A stretch of DNA of 64,000 nt from assembly GCF_009741735.1 (NCBI RefSeq), contig NZ_WHOH01000001.1:682001-746000 (forward strand), given 5' to 3'. The notes under the pieces are model-generated. The model ran no database searches, was not told the origin of the DNA, and saw only the letters and a list, made by a program, of their open reading frames with translations. The translations under genes were made by a program, and so were the position numbers. Positions 8,100 through 16,935 of this stretch are shown here, piece after piece. This stretch comes from Lentibacillus sp. JNUCC-1 (lineage in GTDB: Bacteria > Bacillota > Bacilli > Bacillales > Amphibacillaceae). Positions within the stretch are counted from its first letter, which is position 1. Each line of letters begins with the position of its first letter.

Positions 8100-10200
8100 C
8101 CTAGGAGCCCTGGACAGAAGTAAATTGCGAAACTTCACTAATATACGTATTAAAATTATTGTGCGGTGTTTATCATGATTTGGACATAGAAAAAAGCACT
8201 CCTTTGATGATACAATGTTTTTTGGGAAAAACATACCAACGAAGAGTGCTTTATACCGTTCATTATACCTTGTTTTGCCCAAAAAAACCATCGTTTTTAG
8301 GTACTCTTTGTTGGGATTAAAAAATGAGGAGAGATTTTATGGCACATCGCAGCCCGAATTGTCCAAATCAGATTGTTCTTTTTGAGGAATTATTACAGGA
8401 GAGAGTTGAACACAAGCCACACGCTGCCCGTTTCTTTATGTACTTAGCAAATGTACTGGATCTAAGGTACTATGCATCTCTATCTATGGGAGCTCCACGC
8501 TATTCCCGCCGGGAATTGACAGCAGTTATACTTTACGCCATGTATCATGGTCATTATGCGGCGCAGAAAATCCAACAATTTGCTGAAGACAGCATTGGCG
8601 CACAATGGATCTTATCCGGCATGCGAATGCCCAGCTATAAAACGGTGGAACGCACAATTGATGCCTTATTCGAAGAAGTTGATCATCTCTTCATTCAGAT
8701 CATCGGAATTTGTGATGGGTTATTCCTGGTTGGTTGGAAACGTATGTATATTGATGGTACAAAGATTCAAGCTAATGCCTCTAAACACAAGGCGATGAGT
8801 TATGAACGTCTAACAAAGAAAATTGATAATCAATCAATTAATATTGAGTCGTTATTTGAAACGATGAAGCCATACATCAGCAGCTTGGAACAGGTACCGG
8901 ATGATAAGTTAAACGCTTGTATCCATGATCAGGCCCAATTAGTTAACCACATTTTACGACAACAACACGAAAGAGAACTTCGGAAAAAAGAACAGCAAGT
9001 GTTCAACCTTGACCTTGATGAGGCTGAGAAAACGCAGGGCTTGAATTTGGAAGAAACGTTAAAAGCGTCTTCTATGCTTCTGAATAACGTTCCATCTGAA
9101 ACATTTAACCAGGTGGTAAATGTGTTAAACGATATTGCGATCACAAGTGATCGACTCAACACGATGGAGCAGGCAAAAACAGCTCTGGAGCAAAGATGGA
9201 AAGAAGAGAAGGGGAACAAAAAAATCCCACCGGAAAAGCAAATCAATTTTACGGACGCAGACTCTAACATTATGATGACAAAACATCATGGAGTGCAGCA
9301 GTGTTACAACAATTTTGCCTGGGTGGATGATAAGACCCATATTATACTTGGTACACACACGGGCAACAGCGCTTCTGATCAACTTGAATTACAGCCAACA
9401 CTACTTGATGCGCAAAACATGTGCGGCTCATTGGAAGGGATGCAGGCTGGTGCCGATGCCGGATTTTTTTCCGCCGAGAATATTCGTTTCATGAAGGATA
9501 AAGGCATCGACTTTTATGTATCCTATCCAGAGCTAAAGAGTCCGTTTGGAAAAGATAAATTTGATTATGACCCGGCATCTGATACATACACATGTCCAGA
9601 AGGAAGTACATTGGGGAGAAAAAAAATAAAAAAGTCCGGAAAAATTGGGGAGTACAGTAATTTAGAAGCTTGCCAAAAATGTCCTCTCAGTGCGCAATGT
9701 ACGAAAGCAACAGACGGTATTCGCAGAATAGAGAGGCATTTGGAAGATGATAGTCTTCGTGAAGATGCGAAGGCAAAGGCCAATAGTGAGAAAGGCAAGG
9801 AAATTTTAAGACAAAGAAAAAGCGTACCAGAACCAGTGTGGGGAAATATCCAAACACAAGATGGCTGGAAACAGATGCATATGCGGGGGAAGAAAAATGC
9901 CTCCCGTGAGTTCAAATTACACTGTGTGATGCACAACATTCGAAAAATAGTCAAGCTCTACTTGAATAGTTTGTCATATCAGCAGGTGGTCCAAGAGAAA
10001 GAAAACAGCCTACGGTATCCCGCCTGATGGAAGAAGCCCGAGAGGAGGTGCTGAACGTTTAGTCGCAATAGCAGAAAGTTTAAAATCGTGATGTTTATTT
10101 GTCATACCTATTTTTTTCTTGATTTATTTTATGTCAATAAAAAAGTTAAATAACGCCATCTTTAGCTTTTTAAAAAATACTTTTGTCTAGGGCTCCTAGG
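8100..10200 (+). mobile_element. IS1182-family insertion sequence, 2.1 kb, apparently complete
   Basis: Bounded by 23-bp imperfect inverted repeats: left CCTAGGAGCCCTGGACAGAAGTA (8100-8122, ends only 3 mismatches from right) and right at 10178-10200 in reverse complement. The outermost CCTAGG occurs at both ends, so a CTAG target is possible; no longer target duplication is evident. One long transposase gene fills it. A stem formed by AAAGCACTC (about 8193-8201) and GAGTGCTTT (8247-8255) lies between the left end and the gene and may block outside transcription. Confidence 0.85.
8339..10027 (+). CDS. IS1182-family DDE transposase
   Basis: About 562 aa from the ATG at 8339, chosen because GAGGAGA lies 6 bp before it. 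An in-frame ATG at 8324 is also open but has no ribosome site. The N-terminal region ARFFMYLANVLDLRYY and SRRELTAVILYAMYHG is typical of IS1182/IS5-related transposases (DUF772). The DDE core includes YIDGTKIQANASKHKAMSY (first Asp), GADAGFFSAENIRFMKDKG (second Asp) and a C-terminal HCVMHNIRKI. A cysteine cluster TCPEG-CQKCPLSAQCTK lies in between. The frame is intact, so it may be active. Confidence 0.92.
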   Translation: MAHRSPNCPNQIVLFEELLQERVEHKPHAARFFMYLANVLDLRYYASLSMGAPRYSRRELTAVILYAMYHGHYAAQKIQQFAEDSIGAQWILSGMRMPSYKTVERTIDALFEEVDHLFIQIIGICDGLFLVGWKRMYIDGTKIQANASKHKAMSYERLTKKIDNQSINIESLFETMKPYISSLEQVPDDKLNACIHDQAQLVNHILRQQHERELRKKEQQVFNLDLDEAEKTQGLNLEETLKASSMLLNNVPSETFNQVVNVLNDIAITSDRLNTMEQAKTALEQRWKEEKGNKKIPPEKQINFTDADSNIMMTKHHGVQQCYNNFAWVDDKTHIILGTHTGNSASDQLELQPTLLDAQNMCGSLEGMQAGADAGFFSAENIRFMKDKGIDFYVSYPELKSPFGKDKFDYDPASDTYTCPEGSTLGRKKIKKSGKIGEYSNLEACQKCPLSAQCTKATDGIRRIERHLEDDSLREDAKAKANSEKGKEILRQRKSVPEPVWGNIQTQDGWKQMHMRGKKNASREFKLHCVMHNIRKIVKLYLNSLSYQQVVQEKENSLRYPA

Positions 10201-10243
10201 CTATGTTTATTAACACTCGAATATTTTATAATTTCCTAAGCAA

Positions 10244-10289
10244 CAAAAAAAGGACCAGGCTCCCGGCACTTAAGTCCCTGGGAGCCTGG
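10244..10289 (-). terminator. intrinsic terminator of the metallophosphoesterase gene
   Basis: Perfect 10-bp stem CCAGGCTCCC (10255-10264) with GGGAGCCTGG (10280-10289). On the minus strand it is followed by TCC and a T-run (plus-strand A-run 10244-10251). Confidence 0.85.
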
Positions 10290-10312
10290 CTAGCAATTTA
10301 TCCTGCTTTCAC

Positions 10313-11296
10313 TCACTTACCATCGCTTTTAAGCTTCAGTAAATTGATTTCGGGGGGGTTGAACAAACGGAATTTCAGTAACTGGATGGCGTCACTGCTG
10401 CCAAGGCCCGCACTCACATATTGTTGTGTCCCATTATATTCCCACAAGCCTTTCACACGATCCTGAGGTGGAAATAATTGGTTTGGTTCATACCACGGTT
10501 CTGGCACAAATAAAGCGCCGACAAATGGCAGACGATACTGTCCGCCATGATAATGACCGGCCAGAATGAGATCTATGTCCCGCCATTCTGTTTTCGCATC
10601 TCCTTGTATATAATCTACCCGCTCATCCACCACAGGGTAGTGATTTAGGGCAATCACAACATCCTCTGAAAAAACATTCATATCAAATTCTTCCCAACGC
10701 GCCCCCTGGTATGCTTTATAACGCGCATCCTCCACATAATCCAGCTGGTCCGTACCGTTGATTTTGCCGATATGTTCCGGCCCTTTTATGATGGCCAACT
10801 CAAAATTAACAAAGTGGATGTGCGCATCATCCTTTTCGATCGACATCACTGACTCCAGGAACGTCACACCCCGCTTCTCCACCCCTTTTATAAAGGGACT
10901 CTTCCCAAATTCGGGTTCAAGTTCATAGCTCGGCGGATCATCATTTCCCCGCACAAAATAGGCATGTTCCTTATCATCGATCCCTTCAAGTAATGTATAA
11001 AACGGCTCAACATGTGTGCTGTCAGGGGTATTCATCATATCCCCTGTCATAACAATCACGTCATAGTCGATCGAATTAATCGCCTTAAGGAGCCGTTTCT
11101 GACCTCTGCCAAAATTCTTCTCATGTAAATCTGTCAGTTGTAGGATTGTAAAACCATCAAATTGACTCGGCAGTTGCTCAAGTACAATATCTTCTTCGAC
11201 CAGCTTGACACGATTGTTGTCCCAAAACACGTATATGATGAAGGCAGCACACACGATCAAAATAACTTTTATAAAACGACCCACAAGTTTTCTCAT
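10313..11296 (-). CDS. membrane-anchored metallophosphoesterase (YkuE-like)
   Basis: Calcineurin-like phosphoesterase of about 327 aa with one N-terminal membrane segment (FIKVILIVCAAFIIYVFW) that should anchor it with the catalytic domain outside. Metal-binding motifs are in order: LQLTDLHEKNFG, VMTGDMMN, VRGNDDPP, ALNHYP and LAGHYHGGQYRLP. The last matches the lipid-headgroup/UDP-sugar phosphoesterase group near B. subtilis YkuE. The start at 11296 is preferred over GTG 11314 because AAGGGAGG lies 5 bp before it. It is monocistronic with its own terminator, 18 bp from the next gene. The substrate is unknown. Confidence 0.85.
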   Translation of the reverse strand: MRKLVGRFIKVILIVCAAFIIYVFWDNNRVKLVEEDIVLEQLPSQFDGFTILQLTDLHEKNFGRGQKRLLKAINSIDYDVIVMTGDMMNTPDSTHVEPFYTLLEGIDDKEHAYFVRGNDDPPSYELEPEFGKSPFIKGVEKRGVTFLESVMSIEKDDAHIHFVNFELAIIKGPEHIGKINGTDQLDYVEDARYKAYQGARWEEFDMNVFSEDVVIALNHYPVVDERVDYIQGDAKTEWRDIDLILAGHYHGGQYRLPFVGALFVPEPWYEPNQLFPPQDRVKGLWEYNGTQQYVSAGLGSSDAIQLLKFRLFNPPEINLLKLKSDGK

Positions 11297-11332
11297 GGCT
11301 GCCTCCCTTCTCACTTCTCCTGTGAGCCCCCA

Positions 11333-12487
11333 TTAAATCGGCATATGAACCATTTCAATCGTTTCGAGCCATGCCGATAATGCCAGACTCTCCGGTAGCT
11401 CGACATCCGCGAAGGTCACCATTTCCCCTGGATCCACTTGTCGCTTCATAACTGCATCAACCAAGAGTCCGATCGGAACATGATCATGATAATCTGCTAG
11501 TTTCACGGCCTTGCCCCTGACTTGAAAACTGCCCACACCCTTATCTATACGCTCGCCCGGATACAGCGTATGCTTGGCCACAGCGCCCACTCCGACTTGC
11601 GGCTTCAGACCATTGTTAAGCAACACGCCGCCCCCATTGATCACACGTTTAATCGTTTTAACCACTTCAAGGTGACAGAGGTGGTGGTTTTGCAGAACCG
11701 TATAATAAGGCCCTTCTCCCATCTTGAGATAACGTAATGTTTTCTGCTGACGCTCATCATGTTTTCCAGTAATAAACACCCCTGGAGGACCTTTTGGAGC
11801 TAATACGAAGTCGGAAATAGGATGCCCTAACCGATCCGCCTCTTCCGCCAATAACGCACCAGCTTCATTTAAATCTTCTGCATAAGGGGCCAACAAACCG
11901 TCCACCGCAATTCCGGCTTGAAGCCCATTGGCCACCAAGGCTTGCTCAATTTGCACTTTTGTCCCGTCTGTAAAAGATGTCGTCATATCCAGACGAACCC
12001 CATTTCGATTAGACCAATAGGTCATATCTTCACGGGTCGGATCCAATTTCATAAAGCCTTTGATGTTGCCATAGACCAGTGGTTCAAAACCCATATCAAT
12101 CATATTTTCGTGCAATGCAGCGAGACACCCAGGCTGATCACCCTCTGCTTCAGTAATGAAACCTTTCTTGGCAAAATAGGAACCCGTTGTCACTTGCAGT
12201 TCCGCGTTCATTGTCACAACAGGGATCGCGGCCTCTACAGCGCGGGCAATCACTTCCGTCCCGTAAATCACATCACCGCTGCATTCCACAATCAAATCGC
12301 ATGCTTCAATAAAAGCCTCAACAGAATTGGTCAGCCTGTCAGGAAAAGGATGATCCTCCATGGTCCCCAAGTCACGGCGTGTCAGCACACTTTCCAATAT
12401 CATGTTCGCCTGTCTGTCAACTTCCACGGCAATGCCTTTCCCAATCAAACCAGTCCCTACAATGCCAATTCGTTTCAAATCGCTCAC
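11333..12487 (-). CDS. NAD(P)-dependent oxidoreductase with C-terminal SAF domain (homoserine dehydrogenase-like)
   Basis: 384 aa with an N-terminal Rossmann motif GIVGTGLIGKGIAVE (residues 8-22) and a C-terminal half resembling SAF domains (GVGAVAKHTLYPGERIDKG, then HVPIGLLVDAVMKRQVDPGE). This family is found in polysaccharide clusters, but its reaction is not established to my knowledge. The GTG start overlaps the rmlC stop (GTGA), so translation is coupled to rmlC. It occupies the place where rmlD would be expected. It shows no short-chain reductase YxxxK motif of RmlD, so it is unlikely to be a simple replacement. Last gene of the EPS locus. Confidence 0.7.
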   Translation of the reverse strand: MSDLKRIGIVGTGLIGKGIAVEVDRQANMILESVLTRRDLGTMEDHPFPDRLTNSVEAFIEACDLIVECSGDVIYGTEVIARAVEAAIPVVTMNAELQVTTGSYFAKKGFITEAEGDQPGCLAALHENMIDMGFEPLVYGNIKGFMKLDPTREDMTYWSNRNGVRLDMTTSFTDGTKVQIEQALVANGLQAGIAVDGLLAPYAEDLNEAGALLAEEADRLGHPISDFVLAPKGPPGVFITGKHDERQQKTLRYLKMGEGPYYTVLQNHHLCHLEVVKTIKRVINGGGVLLNNGLKPQVGVGAVAKHTLYPGERIDKGVGSFQVRGKAVKLADYHDHVPIGLLVDAVMKRQVDPGEMVTFADVELPESLALSAWLETIEMVHMPI

Positions 12488-13068
12488 TTGATAACCTCCC
12501 CGGTATAAGATGTCTCCTCAAATTGAAAGTCATTATCGGCCTCATTCAACAAAGGCTGTTTGGCGTCTTTATCAGACAAAATCGGTTTGTTTGTCGGCCA
12601 GTCGATCCCCACTTCCGGGTCATCCCAGCGCACACCCCGATCATACTCAGGCGCATAATAGGCATCGACCTTATACTGCACATGTGTGTTAGGTACCAAC
12701 GTGCAGAACCCGTGTGCAAAACCCTTTGGGATGAGCAACATATGGTGGTTCTGGTCACTCAATGTCGCACACACCCATTGGCCAAACGTGGGAGAACCCT
12801 GGCGTATATCCACAGCCACGTCATAGATAGCCCCGGTGATCACCCGAACCAATTTGGTTTGTGCTGCCGGGGCCATCTGGTAGTGTAACCCCCGTATGAC
12901 GCCTTTGTCTTTGGAAAGTGAATGGTTATCTTGTTTAAAATCAATATCCACTCCGTAATCTTTGAATGATTTCCGGTTGAAACTTTCCATAAAAAAACCG
13001 CGGTCATCCAAAAAGACCCTCGGTTCAATAATTTTCACACCGTCCAGTTTTGTATTGATGACCTTCAT
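12484..13068 (-). CDS. rmlC: dTDP-4-dehydrorhamnose 3,5-epimerase
   Basis: Cupin epimerase converting dTDP-4-keto-6-deoxyglucose to dTDP-4-keto-rhamnose. Motifs: FLDDRGFFMESF, QDNHSLSKDKGVIRGLHYQ with the catalytic His, GAIYDVAVDIRQGSPTFGQW, and IPKGFAHGFCTL. Length is about 194 aa. The start at ATG 13068 (MKVINTKLDG) is favoured by a GGATGTGA element 5 bp before; ATG 13074 and GTG 13077 are also in frame. It follows rmlA by about 20 bp and overlaps the next gene by 4 bp. Supplies a nucleotide sugar to the glycosyltransferases of the locus. Confidence 0.92.
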   Translation of the reverse strand: MKVINTKLDGVKIIEPRVFLDDRGFFMESFNRKSFKDYGVDIDFKQDNHSLSKDKGVIRGLHYQMAPAAQTKLVRVITGAIYDVAVDIRQGSPTFGQWVCATLSDQNHHMLLIPKGFAHGFCTLVPNTHVQYKVDAYYAPEYDRGVRWDDPEVGIDWPTNKPILSDKDAKQPLLNEADNDFQFEETSYTGEVIK

Positions 13069-13089
13069 GTGCATCACATCCCATTCTCA

Positions 13090-13992
13090 TTAATGATTGA
13101 TCTGGACCTCTAATTCTTTTGTTTTATTCGACTGAACCAGCCGCAGCAGGTATTGCCCATACTCGCTTTTCTTTAAGGGTTCCGCCAGTTCCGTTAACTG
13201 ACTGAGGGATATATACCCTTTGTTAAAGGCAATTTCCTCCAGACATGCCACCTTCATTCGCTGCCGTTTTTCAACAATCTCGATAAACTGCGAAGCTTCA
13301 AGCAAAGATTCATGTGTCCCAGTATCAAGCCAGGCAAATCCACGGCCAAGAAGCTCAACCTGCAACTGGCCTTTTTGCAAATAAGCATTCAGAATATCAG
13401 TGATCTCAAGCTCCCCTCTCTGTGAAGGCGTCACAGCTTTAGCCATCTCCACCACCTGATTATCAAAGAAATACAGCCCTGTGATGGCATAATCAGACTT
13501 CGGCATGACAGGCTTTTCCACAATCGACAAGACGTTTCCTTCACCATCAAACTCGACAACTCCGAAGCGTTCCGGATCATTCACCCCATACCCGAAAATC
13601 GTTGCTCCTTCCGCTCTCGCTGCCACCCGTTCAAGATGGGCCGTAAATTCATGACCATGAAAAATGTTGTCACCCAGGATCAATGCAACTGGATCCTGAC
13701 CGATAAAGTCTTCCCCGACAATAAACGCCTCAGCCAATCCATTCGGATGCGCCTGAACCGCGTACGACAACTGAATTCCAAGCTCTGCCCCGTTTCCTAA
13801 CAATTGTTCAAAACGCGGCGTATCTTCCGGAGTTGAAATGATTAAAATCTCTTTAATGCCTGCCAGCATCAGCACTGAAATCGGATAAAAAATCATCGGT
13901 TTATCATAAATCGGAAGCAACTGTTTGGATATGGATTTTGTCAAAGGGTAAAGCCGAGTTCCGCTTCCGCCTGCTAATATAATGCCTTTCAT
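13090..13992 (-). CDS. rmlA: glucose-1-phosphate thymidylyltransferase
   Basis: 300 aa nucleotidyltransferase making dTDP-glucose from dTTP and glucose-1-phosphate. The signature [16 protein letters not shown] (residues 3-18), [27 protein letters not shown], and [16 protein letters not shown] are all present and typical of RmlA. A GGAGGG site precedes the ATG. It heads the distal rmlA-rmlC-oxidoreductase group. rmlB is 29 kb upstream in the same locus, so the pathway genes are split. An intrinsic terminator lies just upstream, so this group may have lower or separate expression. Confidence 0.95.
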   Translation of the reverse strand: MKGIILAGGSGTRLYPLTKSISKQLLPIYDKPMIFYPISVLMLAGIKEILIISTPEDTPRFEQLLGNGAELGIQLSYAVQAHPNGLAEAFIVGEDFIGQDPVALILGDNIFHGHEFTAHLERVAARAEGATIFGYGVNDPERFGVVEFDGEGNVLSIVEKPVMPKSDYAITGLYFFDNQVVEMAKAVTPSQRGELEITDILNAYLQKGQLQVELLGRGFAWLDTGTHESLLEASQFIEIVEKRQRMKVACLEEIAFNKGYISLSQLTELAEPLKKSEYGQYLLRLVQSNKTKELEVQINH

Positions 13993-14015
13993 GAAAATCC
14001 CTCCATTTTTAGCAT

Positions 14016-14041
14016 AAAAAAATACACCTCTTTTAGAGATG
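14016..14041 (-). terminator. intrinsic terminator between the GT2 gene and rmlA
   Basis: On the minus strand CATCTCT pairs with AGAGGTG (one G-U pair) around an AAA loop, followed by TATTTTTTT. It lies inside the long locus, so read-through or antitermination would be needed to reach rmlA from upstream promoters. Confidence 0.65.
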
Positions 14042-14046
14042 CTCCA

Positions 14047-15024
14047 TTACGATGCGCGCTTGCGGTCCTTAATCCACTCAAATAATGACGGGTTCAGAAC
14101 GAACAACATCCACATGCCCTTTTGCTTCCAGCTCACTCCTTTTATTTTCAGAAGGTGTAAGATGTTTTCATTAAAAGTTCGCTTCAATTGCTTCAATTCG
14201 TCATCGATGTTGACAAGGCTTTTCTTCGCCGTAAAATAATGCCAAAAAAACTTCTCCATATAAACTTTGAGTGCTTTTTCGTGCAGCTCATATTCCTGCT
14301 TTTCCCTAAAGAAAACAGCTCTGCCTTTTAGTGCATATACGGCACCAAAGCGTTTAAGGTGATACCGGGAATTTACCATGCTTCCTTGTCTCTGAACATA
14401 ATAATATAACGGCACATGAATATAAGTTGTTTTTCTGCTTTTAAAATACAGCAGATGTGCGACTGTTTCATCGTCATATGAATTGCCAACCTCGTATGAC
14501 ACGCCGTCAAACAAATGCCGTTTATACAATTTGTTCCACGGGACAACGAATGTCACATTGTTTTGTGTGTAAAATTGGTTTAATGCCTCTCTGCTGTTAA
14601 AATGCTGAACACTGGAAATGATCTGTTCTTCCGCTGCAGGGGCATTATCACCTTCATCCACTTTTAAAAAGTCACAAACGATAATATCCGAATCATAAAG
14701 AACAGCTTGACGATAAAGGGTTTCAAACATCGTCACATGAACATAATCGTCATTATCAACAAACCCTATATAATCCCCGGTGGCAACGCTTAGACCGACG
14801 TTCCTCGAAGACGCCGTTCCGCCATTTTGTTTATGAATCACCTTCACCCTTGAGTCCATTTTGGCATACGCTTCACACATAGCCCCGCTCTCATCCGGTG
14901 AACCGTCATTTACCAGAATCAACTCAAAATCGGTAAATGTCTGAGCCAAAATTGAATCCACACATTTTGGCAATAGAGCTTCTAAATTGTAGACTGGAAC
15001 AATGATACTGACTTTTGGCGACAC
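14047..15024 (-). CDS. glycosyltransferase family 2
   Basis: GT-A fold transferase of about 325 aa. It begins with SIIVPVYNLEALLPKCVDSI and has the nucleotide-binding VNDGSPDESG and the metal-binding DxD region GFVDNDDYVH. The C-terminal third is basic and aromatic rich, as in EPS GT2 enzymes. GTG at 15024 is the likely start because GGGAGG lies 8 bp before it; the in-frame GTG at 15033 abuts that site with no spacer. Donor and acceptor are unknown. It lies between the ABC flippase and rmlA. Confidence 0.88.
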   Translation of the reverse strand: MSPKVSIIVPVYNLEALLPKCVDSILAQTFTDFELILVNDGSPDESGAMCEAYAKMDSRVKVIHKQNGGTASSRNVGLSVATGDYIGFVDNDDYVHVTMFETLYRQAVLYDSDIIVCDFLKVDEGDNAPAAEEQIISSVQHFNSREALNQFYTQNNVTFVVPWNKLYKRHLFDGVSYEVGNSYDDETVAHLLYFKSRKTTYIHVPLYYYVQRQGSMVNSRYHLKRFGAVYALKGRAVFFREKQEYELHEKALKVYMEKFFWHYFTAKKSLVNIDDELKQLKRTFNENILHLLKIKGVSWKQKGMWMLFVLNPSLFEWIKDRKRAS

Positions 15025-15129
15025 ACTGCACACCTCCCAATATAATTACCTTTGCACGGCTTTCTGCTGTGTATTGGTTATTTATTCTTTTTCGTATTCA
15101 GGGTCAGATGTTATCCGCTCTAAGTTGTT

Positions 15130-15157
15130 GATTATCTGATACATATATCAGATAATC
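15130..15157. repeat. perfect 11-bp inverted repeat at the ABC gene stop
   Basis: GATTATCTGAT (15130-15140) and ATCAGATAATC (15147-15157) are exact complements with a 6-bp loop and span the ABC stop codon. No T-run follows on either strand, so it does not look like an intrinsic terminator. It may be an RNA hairpin protecting the message or an operator. Confidence 0.6.
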
Positions 15158-16917
15158 GATCTCGTCACTTCACTTTTGATCGCTTTCAGTTTGCCTTGAC
15201 TCAGTTCAAAGACCACATCACAATTCTCAATGGTGCTTAACCGGTGTGCGATGATGATCAAGGTCTTTTCTCCTTTCAGCCCATCGATGGCTTTCATAAT
15301 TTCTTTTTCTGTCCCGTTATCAAGAGCTGAAGTCGCTTCATCCATAAACAGTATTTCCGGGTTATGATACAAGGCACGGGCTATGCCAATCCTTTGCCTC
15401 TGTCCCCCTGAAAGTCTTACCCCACTCTCCCCAACTGAAGTATCCAATTGTTCCGGAAGACCTTCAACAAATGTTTTTAACTGAGCTTGCTCAAGCGCAC
15501 GCCATACTTCCTTGTCATCGATTCGGTCGCCTTCAATTCCAAAAGCCACATTACCTCGGATCGTGTCGTCTGATAAGAAAATAAATTGCGGGATGTAGCC
15601 AATTTTTTGCTGCCATAATGCCTTTTGTTCGTGCACATTGACGCCATCGACTTTCACTGACCCTCTCTCAGGACGAAACAGCCCTAAAATGATATCAACG
15701 ATTGTGGTCTTGCCTGCCCCAGACTCACCTATAAAAGCGACAGACTGGCCAATTGGTATGCTGAGTGACACATTTTGAACGGCATATTCAACCTGGTCTG
15801 GATAGCGGAACGACACATCGTTGAGTGTGATGGCATGGTGAAATGACTTTTGCCCTTTATTCACCGTCACTCTTCTTGATGTCACACTGTCAAAGTCTTC
15901 TTCACCCACGAATAAATCATCGTACACGACAGATAGCGCAGGCTGACTGTATCGAATCGTGGTAATGAGTGCGACGACCCTTGTAATTGAAGGCATCAGG
16001 CGAAAAGCCGCCATCGCGAAAAGTGCCATGGTTGAAACGAGACGAGTTGTACTGGTGTCCTGAAAAAGGATGATCAGCATGGTAATCAGAACAATTGATA
16101 CAAGCAGCGTCTCAATGAATAGTCTTGGCACAAGCTCCAACATTTTCATATACCGGCTGTTGTTGGCCTTGATCTGACTTTGCCCTGTGTAGGACTTAAT
16201 AAAAAAGTGCTCTTTTCCAGATACCTTCACTTCTTTGCTGGCACCCAGCCCTTGATTGACCCATTTAATCATCTTCCCGCTAACCTCTTGCTGTTCTTCC
16301 CCAAGTGTGCTGATTTTCTTGCGCAAAATGGTGAAAAACACAATCACGCTTCCGCTCAATAAAACTGAAGCTGTCAATGTTGCCATAGGAGCGGTGACTA
16401 ACAGTAAAGTTAAAATACAAATGATAACCAGCATTTCCGTCGCCAGCTGAAAACCTGCCATGATGATCCCTTGAAATATTTTAGGAACCTCCCCATTTAC
16501 GTTCCGCAGCAAATCGGCAGAATTCCGCTGTAAATGGAATGTATACGGTTTGATCAAATACGCTCGAAACAAGCGTCTTGACAATTTAACCTGCTGATTC
16601 AAAATGACCCGGAGTTGCGCATAGTTGAAAAACATCAGATATAGATTTTTCAATACGAACACGCCTAACAGAGCACCGACAGCAAAGATCATAAATCCCG
16701 ATGTCGAGGTGAAATTGAACAGGTCATATAAATAGGATAAAACTGCTTGTTGCTGAATGATGCCGGGGTCTGTCACAATGTCGACAAACGGCACGATCAA
16801 GCCAATTCCTATGGTTTCAAAGAATGCAGCTACAATCATCATTCCGAACAAAACTAATAATTTCTTGCGTTCACCTTTATTAAAAAACTTCAATAGCTTC
16901 ATTACAGTTGCTTTCAT
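15148..16917 (-). CDS. ABC transporter, fused permease-ATPase (PglK/MsbA-like lipid-linked glycan flippase)
   Basis: 589 aa half-transporter. Six membrane segments lie in roughly residues 18-310, starting LLVLFGMMIVAAFFETIGIGLIVPF, an opening typical of the PglK-like branch. The ATPase has Walker A GESGAGKTT, signature LSGGQRQRIGIARAL, Walker B EILFMDEATSALD and the H-loop IIAHRLSTI. It is predicted to flip an undecaprenyl-linked oligosaccharide. No Wzx-type flippase was found in the locus, which supports this role. An AGGAGG-like site precedes the ATG. It lies between two glycosyltransferase genes in the operon. Confidence 0.85.
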   Translation of the reverse strand: MKATVMKLLKFFNKGERKKLLVLFGMMIVAAFFETIGIGLIVPFVDIVTDPGIIQQQAVLSYLYDLFNFTSTSGFMIFAVGALLGVFVLKNLYLMFFNYAQLRVILNQQVKLSRRLFRAYLIKPYTFHLQRNSADLLRNVNGEVPKIFQGIIMAGFQLATEMLVIICILTLLLVTAPMATLTASVLLSGSVIVFFTILRKKISTLGEEQQEVSGKMIKWVNQGLGASKEVKVSGKEHFFIKSYTGQSQIKANNSRYMKMLELVPRLFIETLLVSIVLITMLIILFQDTSTTRLVSTMALFAMAAFRLMPSITRVVALITTIRYSQPALSVVYDDLFVGEEDFDSVTSRRVTVNKGQKSFHHAITLNDVSFRYPDQVEYAVQNVSLSIPIGQSVAFIGESGAGKTTIVDIILGLFRPERGSVKVDGVNVHEQKALWQQKIGYIPQFIFLSDDTIRGNVAFGIEGDRIDDKEVWRALEQAQLKTFVEGLPEQLDTSVGESGVRLSGGQRQRIGIARALYHNPEILFMDEATSALDNGTEKEIMKAIDGLKGEKTLIIIAHRLSTIENCDVVFELSQGKLKAIKSEVTRSII

Positions 16918-16935
16918 ATTTTCACATCCTCCAGC

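Noticed and set aside
8061..8291. 76-aa minus ORF at the IS1182 left end
   Set aside because: It covers the IS terminal repeat and a regulatory hairpin and has no recognisable protein features.
12484..12487. SAF oxidoreductase as a direct RmlD
   Set aside because: It lacks the short-chain reductase YxxxK motif and length of RmlD; only position suggests the link.
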